The position numbers were made by a program, and so were the translations under genes. From Cardinium endosymbiont cBtQ1 of Bemisia tabaci (lineage in GTDB: Bacteria; Bacteroidota; Bacteroidia; Cytophagales; Amoebophilaceae), in the NCBI RefSeq assembly GCF_000689375.1, contig NZ_CBQZ010000001.1, forward strand, positions 372,001 through 436,000: a stretch of 64,000 nucleotides of DNA. The letters are read 5' to 3'. The notes under the pieces are model-generated. The model was given only the letters and a program-made list of their open reading frames with translations, did no database searches and was not told the origin of the DNA. Positions 9,527-17,534 of this stretch are shown here, piece by piece. The first letter of the stretch is position 1, and each line of letters begins with the position of its first letter.

Positions 9527-9671
9527 GTCGGCCCTGAAATACCATATAATTATTTGTTAATCAGCAAATAAATGGTTAAATTTATATATGGTTAATAACC
9601 AGTTTTTAGGTTGTTTTGTATAAAAAGCTTGCAAAATAAGGATGAAATCTAAGAAAATAAATAATAGCCTT
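9527..9671 (+). mobile_element. Left-end fragment of the IS5-family element found complete at 15364-16917
   Basis: These 145 bp match, in inverted orientation, the end of the element at 16773-16917: terminal GTCGGCCCTGAAAT, the same leader, and the first eight codons of its transposase (MKSKKINN). The match stops at about 9671, where the sequence continues as an IS982 transposase. The two share a 5-base 'GCCTT' at the junction (9667-9671), a microhomology signature of illegitimate joining. Confidence 0.85.
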
Positions 9672-9921
9672 ATATGGAGAAAAAGCTGTTAACAGAGCCC
9701 ACAAGAAAACCCACTAGAACTTGTTCTCTTAACTTAAGCGAAATAATGACTATACTAATTGCTTTTCATCTAATAGGTTTTAGAAATTTTAAGATGTATT
9801 ATATTCATTTAGAGCAATTTCACTCAAGTGAGTTTAGAACATTAGTGAGCTATAATAGATTCATATCACTAGTAAAAAGAACGTTAGTTCCTATGTATTT
9901 CTTTACGCATAGTCTTTCTAG
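9672..9921 (+). pseudogene. Fragment of an IS982-family transposase (subfamily B)
   Basis: From 9672 the sequence follows the subfamily B transposase of 41788-42663 starting at its 22nd residue (YMEKKLL). It remains near-identical to 'THSLSK', where it is cut at about 9920 by the next element. A short continuation of the same transposase (TAAGACAAGAA) reappears just after that element at about 11793. The N-terminal 21 codons and the catalytic half are absent, so it is non-functional. It is one layer of a nested insertion cluster. Confidence 0.85.
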
Positions 9922-9970
9922 ATAGTGTCGTCATGAAATATTTTGTATATTAGGTTTGTAGTTCGTATTA

Positions 9971-10973
9971 ACGTCAGTTTTGGATTAGAAATTAAGAAAA
10001 GAGTATAAAAAAGCTCCTTTGTGTTTTTAAAATTTGTGGGATTGAAAAATAATCATAAAAACCAAAGGAGCCGGATATGAAATGTATCAAAATTAGTTGA
10101 AATATATTACGCTGTTGATGAATTTCTTATAAAATTTATGCCTTATATGGAATCACATTTGTTACCTACTTCAGATAGAAAACCTACTAGAACATGTTCA
10201 CTGACTTTGAGCGAAATAATGACAATATTAATTGCTTTTCATGTAATTGGCTTTAGAAATTTTAAGTTGTATTATATTCATTTACAACAATTTCATTCTA
10301 ATGACTTTTGCAAGTTAGTAAGCTATAGTAGATTTATATCCCTAGTTCAAAGAACAGTAGTTCCATTTTACTTTTTTTCTCAAAGTCTTTCTAAAACGAG
10401 AACAGGCTGTTATTTTATGGATTCAACCGCTATAAAGGTTTGTAATATAAAAAGAGCTTATGCTCATAAAGTATTTAAGACAATTGCTAGTAAAGGTAAA
10501 ACTACTACTGGATGGTTTTACGGAATCAAATTAAACTTGATTGTCAATGATTTAGGAGAAATTATGAATTTTTCTCTTACTACAGGTAAGTCCAATGATA
10601 GATGGCCAGTAGAAAACTTATGTAAAAATTTGATCGGAAAAGTATTTGCTGATAAAGGCTACTTGAGTAAAGAATTATTTGAAAAACTTATGGGAAAAGG
10701 CATAGAACTGATTACTCAAATCAGAAAAAATATGAAAAATGCTTTCATGCCTATCTGGGATAGGCTAATGCTTCGAAAGAGATCTATCATTGAAACCATT
10801 ATCGATCAGCTTAAAAATATTAGTCAGATAGAACACTCCAGGCATAGAAGTATACCTAATTTTATTGTCAATTTAATAGCTGGTATTACAGCTTATTCAC
10901 TAAAAGAGAAAAAACCGGCTATAGATAATATATATACAACTGGTTTACAATAAGTCTAATCCGAAACTCACGT
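9971..10973 (+). mobile_element. IS982-family element, subfamily A copy 1
   Basis: Ends are ACGTCAGTTTTGGATTAGA on the left and its imperfect inverse on the right, where the last bases read CTCACGT instead of the CTGACGT of other copies. TATTA precedes the left end (9966-9970) and recurs after one extra T on the right (10975-10979), consistent with a 5-bp target duplication. The copy has several homopolymer length changes in its leader. Two private base changes (CTCACGT end, and ATAGATAAT near 10921) are shared only with the 204-bp derivative at 15088-15291. Confidence 0.9.
10138..10953 (+). pseudogene. IS982 transposase, subfamily A, frameshifted at the start
   Basis: The frame from 10138 gives 271 residues and contains the three DDE regions of IS982 ('FMDSTAIKVC', 'VFADKGYLSKE', 'RSIIETIIDQLKN'). 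The normal start lies near 10078 but has an extra A (ATGAAATG instead of ATGAATG), which shifts the frame and meets a TGA within eight codons. An internal ATG at 10138 could restart translation and would lose the first 20 residues. The intact homologue at 62437-63312 is 291 residues. The shift lies in a short A run, so an assembly error is possible. Confidence 0.8.
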
Positions 10974-11015
10974 TTATTATATTTTTAGATTAATAAGATC
11001 AATTATATTCCTAAG

Positions 11016-11781
11016 ATGTCTAAATGGATTCACCGTCATGATATTTCAGACAAAGTATGGTCTATTTTATCACCTCTACTTCCAGGTCAACAAGGAGGTT
11101 GGGGAGCTGTTGCCAAAGATAATAGGCTGTTTATTAATGCAGTATTTTGGATTTTACGTACAGGATCTCCTTGGCGTGATCTTCCATCTAGCTATGGGGA
11201 TTGGAAAAACACCCATCGTAGATTTTCTCGCTGGAGAGATAATGGTATATGGGAAAGGATCTTAGAGAGACTAATTAATAATCCTGATTTTAAATGGCTT
11301 ATGATTGAATTAAACTTATATAAAAGTACATATGCATGGAACGGGTGCGAAAGGAGGAAACCAATTTTATGAGTCGAACAAAAGGGGGCTTAATACGAAG
11401 CTACATTTGGCCGTGGATGCGTCTGGTATGCCGGTCAGAGCTATTATCACAGAAGGTACCAGAGCTGATTGTAGCCAATCTACATATCTTATTGAAGGGA
11501 TAACTCCAAAGCATTTGTTAGCAGACCGCGCCTATGATACCGATAAAATCATTAAATATGCTAGAGAAAAAGGTATTGTTCCTGTTATCCCTCCCAAAAA
11601 AAACAGAAAAATAAAGCGTGATTTTGACAAAAATCTATATAAATTCCGACATCTTGTTGAAAATATGTTTCTCAAAATTAAGCAATGGAGAGGAATCTCC
11701 ACTAGGTATGCAAAAAACACAGCATCATTCTTGGCAGCTGTCCAAATTAGATGTATCCATCTATGGGCTAACTTCTTATGA
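11016..11781 (+). pseudogene. IS5-family (IS427 group) transposase in two overlapping frames
   Basis: The first frame (11016-11372) encodes the N-terminal half: 'MSKWIHRHDISDKVWSIL', then 'FWILRTGSPWRDLP' with the first catalytic aspartate region lying beyond. The second frame (11332-11781) encodes 'HGTGAKGGNQ', 'LADRAYDTDKI' and 'RHLVENMFLKIKQWRGI', the C-terminal catalytic half. Members of this group often express two frames through programmed frameshifting, so the split may be natural. The second frame also has an apparent +1 in a T run followed by a -1 in a G run around 11361-11390, which scrambles about eight residues of 'MSRTKGG'. Activity is doubtful. Confidence 0.75.
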
Positions 11782-11837
11782 CGACACTATATAAGACAAG
11801 AAGAGGTATATATCTGTTGTTTAAAAAGAAAAAATAA

Positions 11838-12641
11838 ATGAGCTTTAAAAGGTATGTATCTATATTGTTCCTATCTACGACCACAGTAGCCTATGCAGGA
11901 CAAACATGGGATAAAATCAAAGATTTTGGTGAAAGTGCCTTAGATTATGTACCCTTTGGTAGCACTGTAAAAAAACTATTTGGCAAGCAGGATAAACAGG
12001 TAGACCTGCTTAAAACCATTGCAAAAACAGAAAAAAGCACTTTTGAGAAAATTAAGGATACAGCTAAAACGGCTATGGAAACGAAAAGGGCGATAGAAAA
12101 AGCCAATAGGAAGGTAAGAGATGCCATCAAACTAGGTAGCCGCCTCAAAAATATAGATTTTAAAAAAATGATTGTAGGTCAAACGGAAGATGTCTTGGGC
12201 ATCAGCTTAAATCCCGCTAGTTATATCCCAGATACGCAATATACGGCCAAACTTACAAGAAATATGCAGTATAGCTGTGCAAGAGAAAAGCAAACCATTC
12301 GTGGTGTGAATAGATTCCTAAAAAATACTGGTAAATTAGTGGGGATTAAAGCTACAAATGGGAAATATACCGATTTGCAAAAACTTAACAAGGCGGTCGA
12401 AAAGTCGATTCACTATGATCGTACGGTCGGGGAATATGCCCATACCAAACAACTATTGCTAGCAGATGCATATGAAAGAGAAGCAGATGAATTGCTATCC
12501 AATAATAAAGAGATTCAGCATTTATTAGACGAAGATGCAGCCCATCTTAAAGTGAATGAACGGCTAGCAGCTTATAACTTATTACAACAAAATATCATTA
12601 GATCGACTAAACTTAAAGAAAAAGCTGTAAAATTGAGTTAA
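11838..12641 (+). CDS. Hypothetical secreted helical protein
   Basis: A 267-residue protein with a clear signal peptide: basic start MSFKRY, a hydrophobic stretch, and 'VAYA' before a probable cleavage at residue 21. The mature part is rich in Lys, Ala and Glu with heptad-like spacing (residues 55-110 and 200-267) and is probably coiled-coil or helical-bundle. I do not recognise the family; the overall look is loosely like TrbJ-type conjugation proteins, but no motif supports it. It lies 39 bp upstream of the AAA/PD-(D/E)XK gene on the same strand, between two clusters of insertion sequences, so it is accessory and probably co-transcribed with its neighbour. A host-directed or surface role is possible but not shown. 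Confidence 0.55.
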   Translation: MSFKRYVSILFLSTTTVAYAGQTWDKIKDFGESALDYVPFGSTVKKLFGKQDKQVDLLKTIAKTEKSTFEKIKDTAKTAMETKRAIEKANRKVRDAIKLGSRLKNIDFKKMIVGQTEDVLGISLNPASYIPDTQYTAKLTRNMQYSCAREKQTIRGVNRFLKNTGKLVGIKATNGKYTDLQKLNKAVEKSIHYDRTVGEYAHTKQLLLADAYEREADELLSNNKEIQHLLDEDAAHLKVNERLAAYNLLQQNIIRSTKLKEKAVKLS

Positions 12642-12680
12642 AAGGCTCCCCAAAGAAACGAAATAGAAAAAGTATAAGCT

Positions 12681-14318
12681 ATGCGTAAGATAAATGCACT
12701 ACCTATTGGTTATTCAGATGTTAAATCAGTAATTGAAACAGGGTATTATGTAGATAAAACAAGATATGCACAAGAGTTGATTGAAAAGAGAAATCCTATC
12801 TTCATAGCCCGGCCTAGAAGATTTGGGAAATCACTATTTATTGACACACTGGCTACTATATGCAGTGGAGCACAAGAAGTTTTTAAAGATTGTTATATAG
12901 GTAGCCCAGAAAATGGTTATCAATGGAAGAAATATCCGGTGATTAAATTAGATTTTTCAAGGTTAACCAATGATTCTCCAGAACTATTACAAATATCTTT
13001 AGAAGACCTCCTTACACGTATTGCTTCATCATACAATTTGTGCATTACCGGACAGGTTCTTAAAACAAGGTTTACTAATTTGGTTGAAGATATGTCTACA
13101 TTAGATGACCATTATGAACCAAAAATAGTAGTCCTTATAGACGAATATGATGCACCAATTGTTAACCTAACAAAAGGTTCGGACCTAGAAAAAGCTAATA
13201 TAAAAGTCATGAAAGATTTTTTTATGGCCTTAAAGTCACTCAATAGCTACTTTCAATTTACGTTTATCACTGGTGTAAGCAAATTTAGTCTATCAGATGT
13301 ATTTTCAGGGGCTAATCATTTAAAAGACATCACCATTGATGCATCTGCTGATGCTATGTTTGGTTATACGCAACAAGAAATAGAAACCATATTCTCAGAA
13401 AACTTAGCATCGATTGCTAAAAAATGGAGTGAAAAAGAAAATAAAAAAATAACTGAATCATCAGTGATGGGGCGCATCGCAACTTATTATAATGGTTATA
13501 AGTTTTATGAGGATGGAGCAAGTGTATATAATCCCTGGTCTACTCTAAGATTTTTAGATTCTGGCAAACTAGCAAACTACTGGTATGAATCAGGTAGCCC
13601 CACTATACTTATTAACCAGATGTTGGCAGATCCTGGTAGATTTGACCTTAACATGGACCACCTTCAAATCAAGGCCACTAGAGACGAACTAATGTATACT
13701 GGCAGTAGAAATGAGATTAGTTTAAAGTCGCTTATGTTTCAAACGGGGTATCTAACGATTGATGATTATGATGAATCTAGTAGTTTATACACCCTAAAAT
13801 TCCCTAATAAAGAAATAGAAGAGTCCTTTCAAAGGAGTATAAGATATAGCCTAGAGAAGAGCGTAAAGGATTATTTTATACAAGAGAGAGAAAAAATCAG
13901 GCATGCACTAGCCAATAAAAAAATCAAGACCTTTATAGCTAGTATCAATACCGCCTTTGCCACACTTCCTTATTATATCGATACCAAACAGGAAAAGCAA
14001 TTCCATAGTAACCTACACATGCTATTGCAAGGATTGGGATTTTTAGGTGGAAGAAAAATGCAGATGCATAGTGAAGCACTATCTAGTCAAGGGAGGGCAG
14101 ATATCGTTCTAGAATTAGAAACGGTCATATACATTATAGAAATTAAGTATAAATCCAGTGGTAAAATAGCCTTAGAACAAATCAAAGCAAATCAATACTA
14201 TAGTCCTTACTTACTCAGACAAAAAGCCATTATACTGTTAGGCCTCAACTTCAATGAATCAACCAGAATGGTAGATAACTGGGAATATGAAATGCAAGAA
14301 GCACATTTAGAGAAGTAA
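12681..14318 (+). CDS. AAA-ATPase-like protein with C-terminal PD-(D/E)XK nuclease domain
   Basis: A 545-residue member of the AAA-ATPase_like (PF09820) plus PDDEXK_9 (PF08011) architecture. The N terminus has the family start 'LPIGYSDVKSVIETGYYVDKT' and a Walker A variant 'RPRRFGKSLF' at about 43-52; Walker B is 'VVLIDEYDAPI' at about 151-161. The C-terminal 100 residues hold the nuclease signature: Asp in 'GRADIVLE' and Glu/Lys in 'YIIEIKYK'. The family is greatly expanded in Amoebophilus, Cardinium and gut Bacteroidota; its function is unknown, with proposed roles in mobile DNA or defence. All key residues are present, so the protein looks intact. It stands in an IS-rich island behind a secreted-protein gene. 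Confidence 0.88.
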   Translation: MRKINALPIGYSDVKSVIETGYYVDKTRYAQELIEKRNPIFIARPRRFGKSLFIDTLATICSGAQEVFKDCYIGSPENGYQWKKYPVIKLDFSRLTNDSPELLQISLEDLLTRIASSYNLCITGQVLKTRFTNLVEDMSTLDDHYEPKIVVLIDEYDAPIVNLTKGSDLEKANIKVMKDFFMALKSLNSYFQFTFITGVSKFSLSDVFSGANHLKDITIDASADAMFGYTQQEIETIFSENLASIAKKWSEKENKKITESSVMGRIATYYNGYKFYEDGASVYNPWSTLRFLDSGKLANYWYESGSPTILINQMLADPGRFDLNMDHLQIKATRDELMYTGSRNEISLKSLMFQTGYLTIDDYDESSSLYTLKFPNKEIEESFQRSIRYSLEKSVKDYFIQEREKIRHALANKKIKTFIASINTAFATLPYYIDTKQEKQFHSNLHMLLQGLGFLGGRKMQMHSEALSSQGRADIVLELETVIYIIEIKYKSSGKIALEQIKANQYYSPYLLRQKAIILLGLNFNESTRMVDNWEYEMQEAHLEK

Positions 14319-14639
14319 AATGGATTTAGCCATTAAACAGAAAAAATATTAATTCTAACTTAAAGAGTAGGGGTATAATATAGCACACTATACTTTACTA
14401 CGTAAAGTGTATTATATATTCGTCTGTCAATGACATACAACCCAAGCAAGAGGGAAAGAATTATAGTGGCCTGAAAAATTAGGACAAATAATAATAATTT
14501 TATTTCTGCATAAAAATATTATACAAAGATAAAATTATAAAATTTGTTGACTTTAATATTTAAATTTTGTAGTATTAAGCATACCGTAAAAAATTACTAA
14601 TTAAATCAGTTTAATTTTCTAGTATTTTTCCCTCCCTTT
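14319..14639. other. Non-coding stretch with a hairpin and an orphan IS3-type end
   Basis: No gene is supported. At about 14388-14410 'ACTTTAC-TAC-GTAAAGT' forms a 7-bp stem that could act as a weak terminator for the preceding gene. At 14462 'TATAGTGGCCTGAAAAATTAGG' matches the orphan end at 55878 and resembles the ends of the IS3-type element at 6580, without a transposase beside it. The rest is AT-rich and featureless. Confidence 0.5.
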
Positions 14640-15087
14640 AAAGACTAAATACTCAGCATGATATTGCTTTTGTACTATCTCGTCAAAGTGAATTCAAAGA
14701 AGCTTTAAAAATATATTGGGAGGTATATGCAAAAAGAGAAAAGGTTTTAGGGGCTGATCATCCTGATACTTTAAATACTAAATTTAATATTGCTTTCGTA
14801 CTGTCTCGTCAAAGTGAATTCAAAGAAGCTTTAAAGATATATTGGGAGGTATATGCAAAAAGAGAAAAAGTTTTAGGGACTAATTCTTCTGAAGCTTTAA
14901 CTACTCTGCATAATATTGCTTTTATACTTTCTCGTCAAGGCAAACGTGAAGAAGCTTTAAATATCTTTAAAGACGTATATGAAAAAAGAAAAGAAATTTT
15001 AGGACCTAAGCATCCATCTACTCTAACTACTCTGCATGAGATTGGTTCTATACTATCTCGTCAAGGCAAACGTGAAGAAGCTTTAAA

Positions 15088-15291
15088 ACGTGAGTTTCGG
15101 ATTAGACTTATTGTAAACCAGTTGTATATATATTATCTATAGCCGGTTTTTTCTCTTTTAGTGAATAAGCTGTAATACCAGCTATCATATCCGGCTCCTT
15201 TGGTTTTTATGATTATTTTTCAATCCCACAAATTTAAAACACAAAGGAGCTTTTTATACTCTTTTCTTAATTTCTAATCCAAAACTGACGT
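15088..15291. mobile_element. 204-bp MITE-like deletion derivative of IS982 subfamily A
   Basis: Both IS982-A ends are present (ACGTGAGTTTCGGATTAGAC on the left and the inverse of ACGTCAGTTTTGG on the right), but the whole transposase is deleted; the join is at about 15185. A perfect 5-bp TTAAA target duplication flanks it (15083-15087 and 15292-15296), so it moved as a unit in this deleted form. It carries the leader pair GCTCCTTTG/CAAAGGAGC. Its left end shares two private changes with the copy at 9971-10973. Confidence 0.9.
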
Positions 15292-15363
15292 TTAAATATA
15301 CTTAATGAGGTACATAAGAAAAGAGAAGAAATTTTAGGACCAAGCATCCATCTACTCTAACTA

Positions 15364-16917
15364 GTCGGCCCTGAAATATTATTTTTGAATAAATTTATTG
15401 AATGGATCTTTTTTTACAATATTTATGGTTTAGCAGGCGCTCTATTTTTCCTACCCAAGATATAGGTATAACTGGTTTTGGATTAAGAATTTTAATTATA
15501 TAGGTTTTAATTTATGTGATTGTGAGTGTGTTAAGAATAACTTTCTTGTAATCAGTCGTAGGTTATGAGCAATAGCACATAAAATAACGTTAAGTTTATC
15601 TCCTAGAATACCTTTCAAATAGTTAACAGATAATTTACCATCGGATTTCATATGACCAATATGCGGTTCAATAGAAGATCTTCTTTTTATTAGCTTTTTT
15701 TAGTAGCAGGCGTTATTCCCCTTTTAGTAACCACTTATAAATATATTACATTCACTAACAGGTATATTATTACCCCGGTAGGCTTTATCTACAAAAGCAT
15801 ACTTTACTTTGGTACCAGATAATTGCTCGGCTTGTAATAAACTCTTCTGCAAAGTATGGCCATCGTAAGCATTAGGATGTATTGCTTCTGTTGAAACAAT
15901 TAAACCTTTTTTATGCGTTACTGTAAATTGTACCTTGCAACCAAACTCATAAGGATGTTTAGACTTACCTTTACTTACACAGTAGACGGATGGTTCATGG
16001 ATGCTATAAATTTTATCTTTACTTTTTTTGTATTGGTTTATAAGTTTTTTACTTATAGATAGTAGATTGGTAAATTGATTCCGTATTAGATCATCAGAGG
16101 ATTGTATAGAACGTTCTACATCTCTGACTACTCTACCAAGATAGGTTTTTAATGTTTTAATGCCTTTAGATAAACGTTTATACTGTTTAGCATGAGCATA
16201 GCAATCAACTTTACGTTTGATAGATAGACCTAAACGCTGATAAGTTTGACGCAGTTTAATACCTGTTTTCTTGGCTATACTGACCAATTTTTCTCTGGAT
16301 TTATTAAGCAAAGAAGAGTCAGTTGGGTAACGGATATTTTTCTCCATTACAGTAGTATCAGCTATAACTTTTTCAAGTTCTTTTCGGGTCTAGTTACTTT
16401 TTTTTTAGTCGTCTAAGTCTATAGTCATAGATAAAATCTGAGACCTTCTTGACCTAATCTATGGCGCCAACGGGTCAATGAACTGGGGTTACAAGGCATC
16501 TTAAACTGAAAATAATCATATCCACAAAAGTATTGCCAATAAGGGTTTTCTACCCATCTAACCACTACTTGTTCATCAGAAATATTATACATATGACTGA
16601 TAATGAGAAGACCTATAATTAAACGAATAGGCAAAGGAGGTTGACCAGGTCCATAGCTAAAACCGCGGTCTAAATCTGATGCTAAGGAGTGAAAAGGAAT
16701 CGAATCAGATAACTGGAATAATGGATGTTTCGGGTTGAGAAAACTAGATAAGCGTTGCTCAAACAAACGCTCAAGGCTATTATTTATTTTCTTAGATTTC
16801 ATCCTTATTTTGCAAGCTTTTTATACAAAACAACCTAAAAACTGGTTATTAACCATATATAAATTAAACCATTTATTTGCTGATTAACAAATAATTATAT
16901 GGTATTTCAGGGCCGAC
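15364..16917 (-). mobile_element. IS5-family insertion sequence, 1554 bp
   Basis: Termini are GTCGGCCCTGAAAT and its inverse, flanked by a 6-bp TAACTA direct repeat (15358-15363 and 16918-16923). The element lies inside a TPR gene. Its transposase is on the minus strand and broken. The other end fragment of the same element occurs at 9527-9671. Confidence 0.88.
15496..16802 (-). pseudogene. IS5-family transposase with several frameshifts
   Basis: The N-terminal part (16802-16425) reads 'FLNPKHPLFQLSDSIPFHSL', 'PIRLIIGLLIISHMYNISDE' and 'ENPYWQYFCGYDYFQ', a classic IS5 start. It runs out of frame and into a stop after 'GLRFYL'. The middle (16347-15724) continues with 'MEKNIRYPTDSSLL' and 'YAFVDKAYRGN', holding catalytic aspartates. 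After another shift the end is still readable as 'EPHIGHMKSDGKLSVNYLKG' and 'CAIAHNLRLI' down to about 15496. At least three frame disruptions make it inactive. Confidence 0.85.
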
Positions 16918-17513
16918 TAACTACTCAGAACTCTATTGCTTCTATCCTGTCTCTTCAAGACCAATACAAAAAAGATTTTGTTCAGTCGACCACCAGCCAA
17001 CATGGGGAAACTGCATTTTCAATGGCCGATAATAAAGATAAAGTACAGAAAGTTATACAAGAGTTCCTTGAAAAAGAGAAAGCGCCAAAGGAAGTAGTAG
17101 CATTGTTAAGCGATTCAGAACAAGATCTTGGACATGCAACCAGTTCACCTACTGATTCTATTCAAGTCTTAACCCAATCAATGTCCAGTATGTCAATACA
17201 AGGTGATTTTTCGGCTAACACTTCATTTATAAATAATCCAGATCACATACAAAATATAGTTTCCCCAAGTGGGGACCATAGCAACCAATATCCAAGTCGC
17301 CCTGCTAGCTAGCATGTAGGCCCGGTTGATGAGAAGGATCAAGGGAATCTACTTTTCCAGTTCTTGACAAGTTATTTGGCGATAGTTTCTATTTATCCTT
17401 ATAATTTCTTATTTTCTATTTAACATAATATAAATTATATCACTAGATGCCTACACAGAAAATATGAAAGATTACAATCATATTTCAGGTTAATCAAGCA
17501 AAAAAAGCTAAAA

Positions 17514-17534
17514 TGGTTTATGGTTTATGGTTTA
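17514..17534. repeat. Heptamer repeated three times over the lon stop codon
   Basis: The seven-base unit TGGTTTA occurs three times in a row. On the minus strand it reads as CCATAAA-type units and supplies the lon stop codon and the bases just after it. A change in copy number would not alter the protein beyond its last residues. Confidence 0.7.

Larger units (their letters stand above)
9922..11792 (+). mobile_element. IS5-family element of the IS427/IS1031 type, interrupted by an IS982 copy
   Basis: Terminal inverted repeats read ATAGTGTCGTCAT at 9923-9935 and its inverse ATGACGACACTAT at about 11779-11791. The left non-coding end is split from the transposase by an IS982 copy at 9971-10973. 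Without that copy the element is about 870 bp, normal for the group. It sits inside an IS982 subfamily B fragment with a TA repeated at both sides, consistent with the short target duplication of this group. Confidence 0.8.
14640..17312 (+). pseudogene. Tetratricopeptide (TPR) repeat protein, broken by two insertions
   Basis: Three pieces belong to one gene: 14640-15087, 15292-15363 and 16918-17312. Translated directly, the first piece contains tandem 42-residue repeats of the kinesin-light-chain TPR type ('SRQSEFKEALKIYWEVYAKR', 'EKVLGADHPDTLNT'). The second continues the repeat but has lost one base in 'GGACC-AAGCAT'. The third ends with a Ser/Gln-rich tail and a stop at 17310-17312. A 204-bp IS982 derivative and a 1554-bp IS5-family element separate the pieces; removing both with their target duplications restores the repeat. 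No start codon is present upstream because a TAA lies just before 14640, so the 5' end is also lost. Such proteins are frequent host-interaction candidates in this lineage. Confidence 0.85.

Noticed and set aside
16899-17312. 137-codon frame as an independent gene
   Set aside because: Its first eight codons come from the IS5 terminus; the remainder is the tail of the broken TPR gene.
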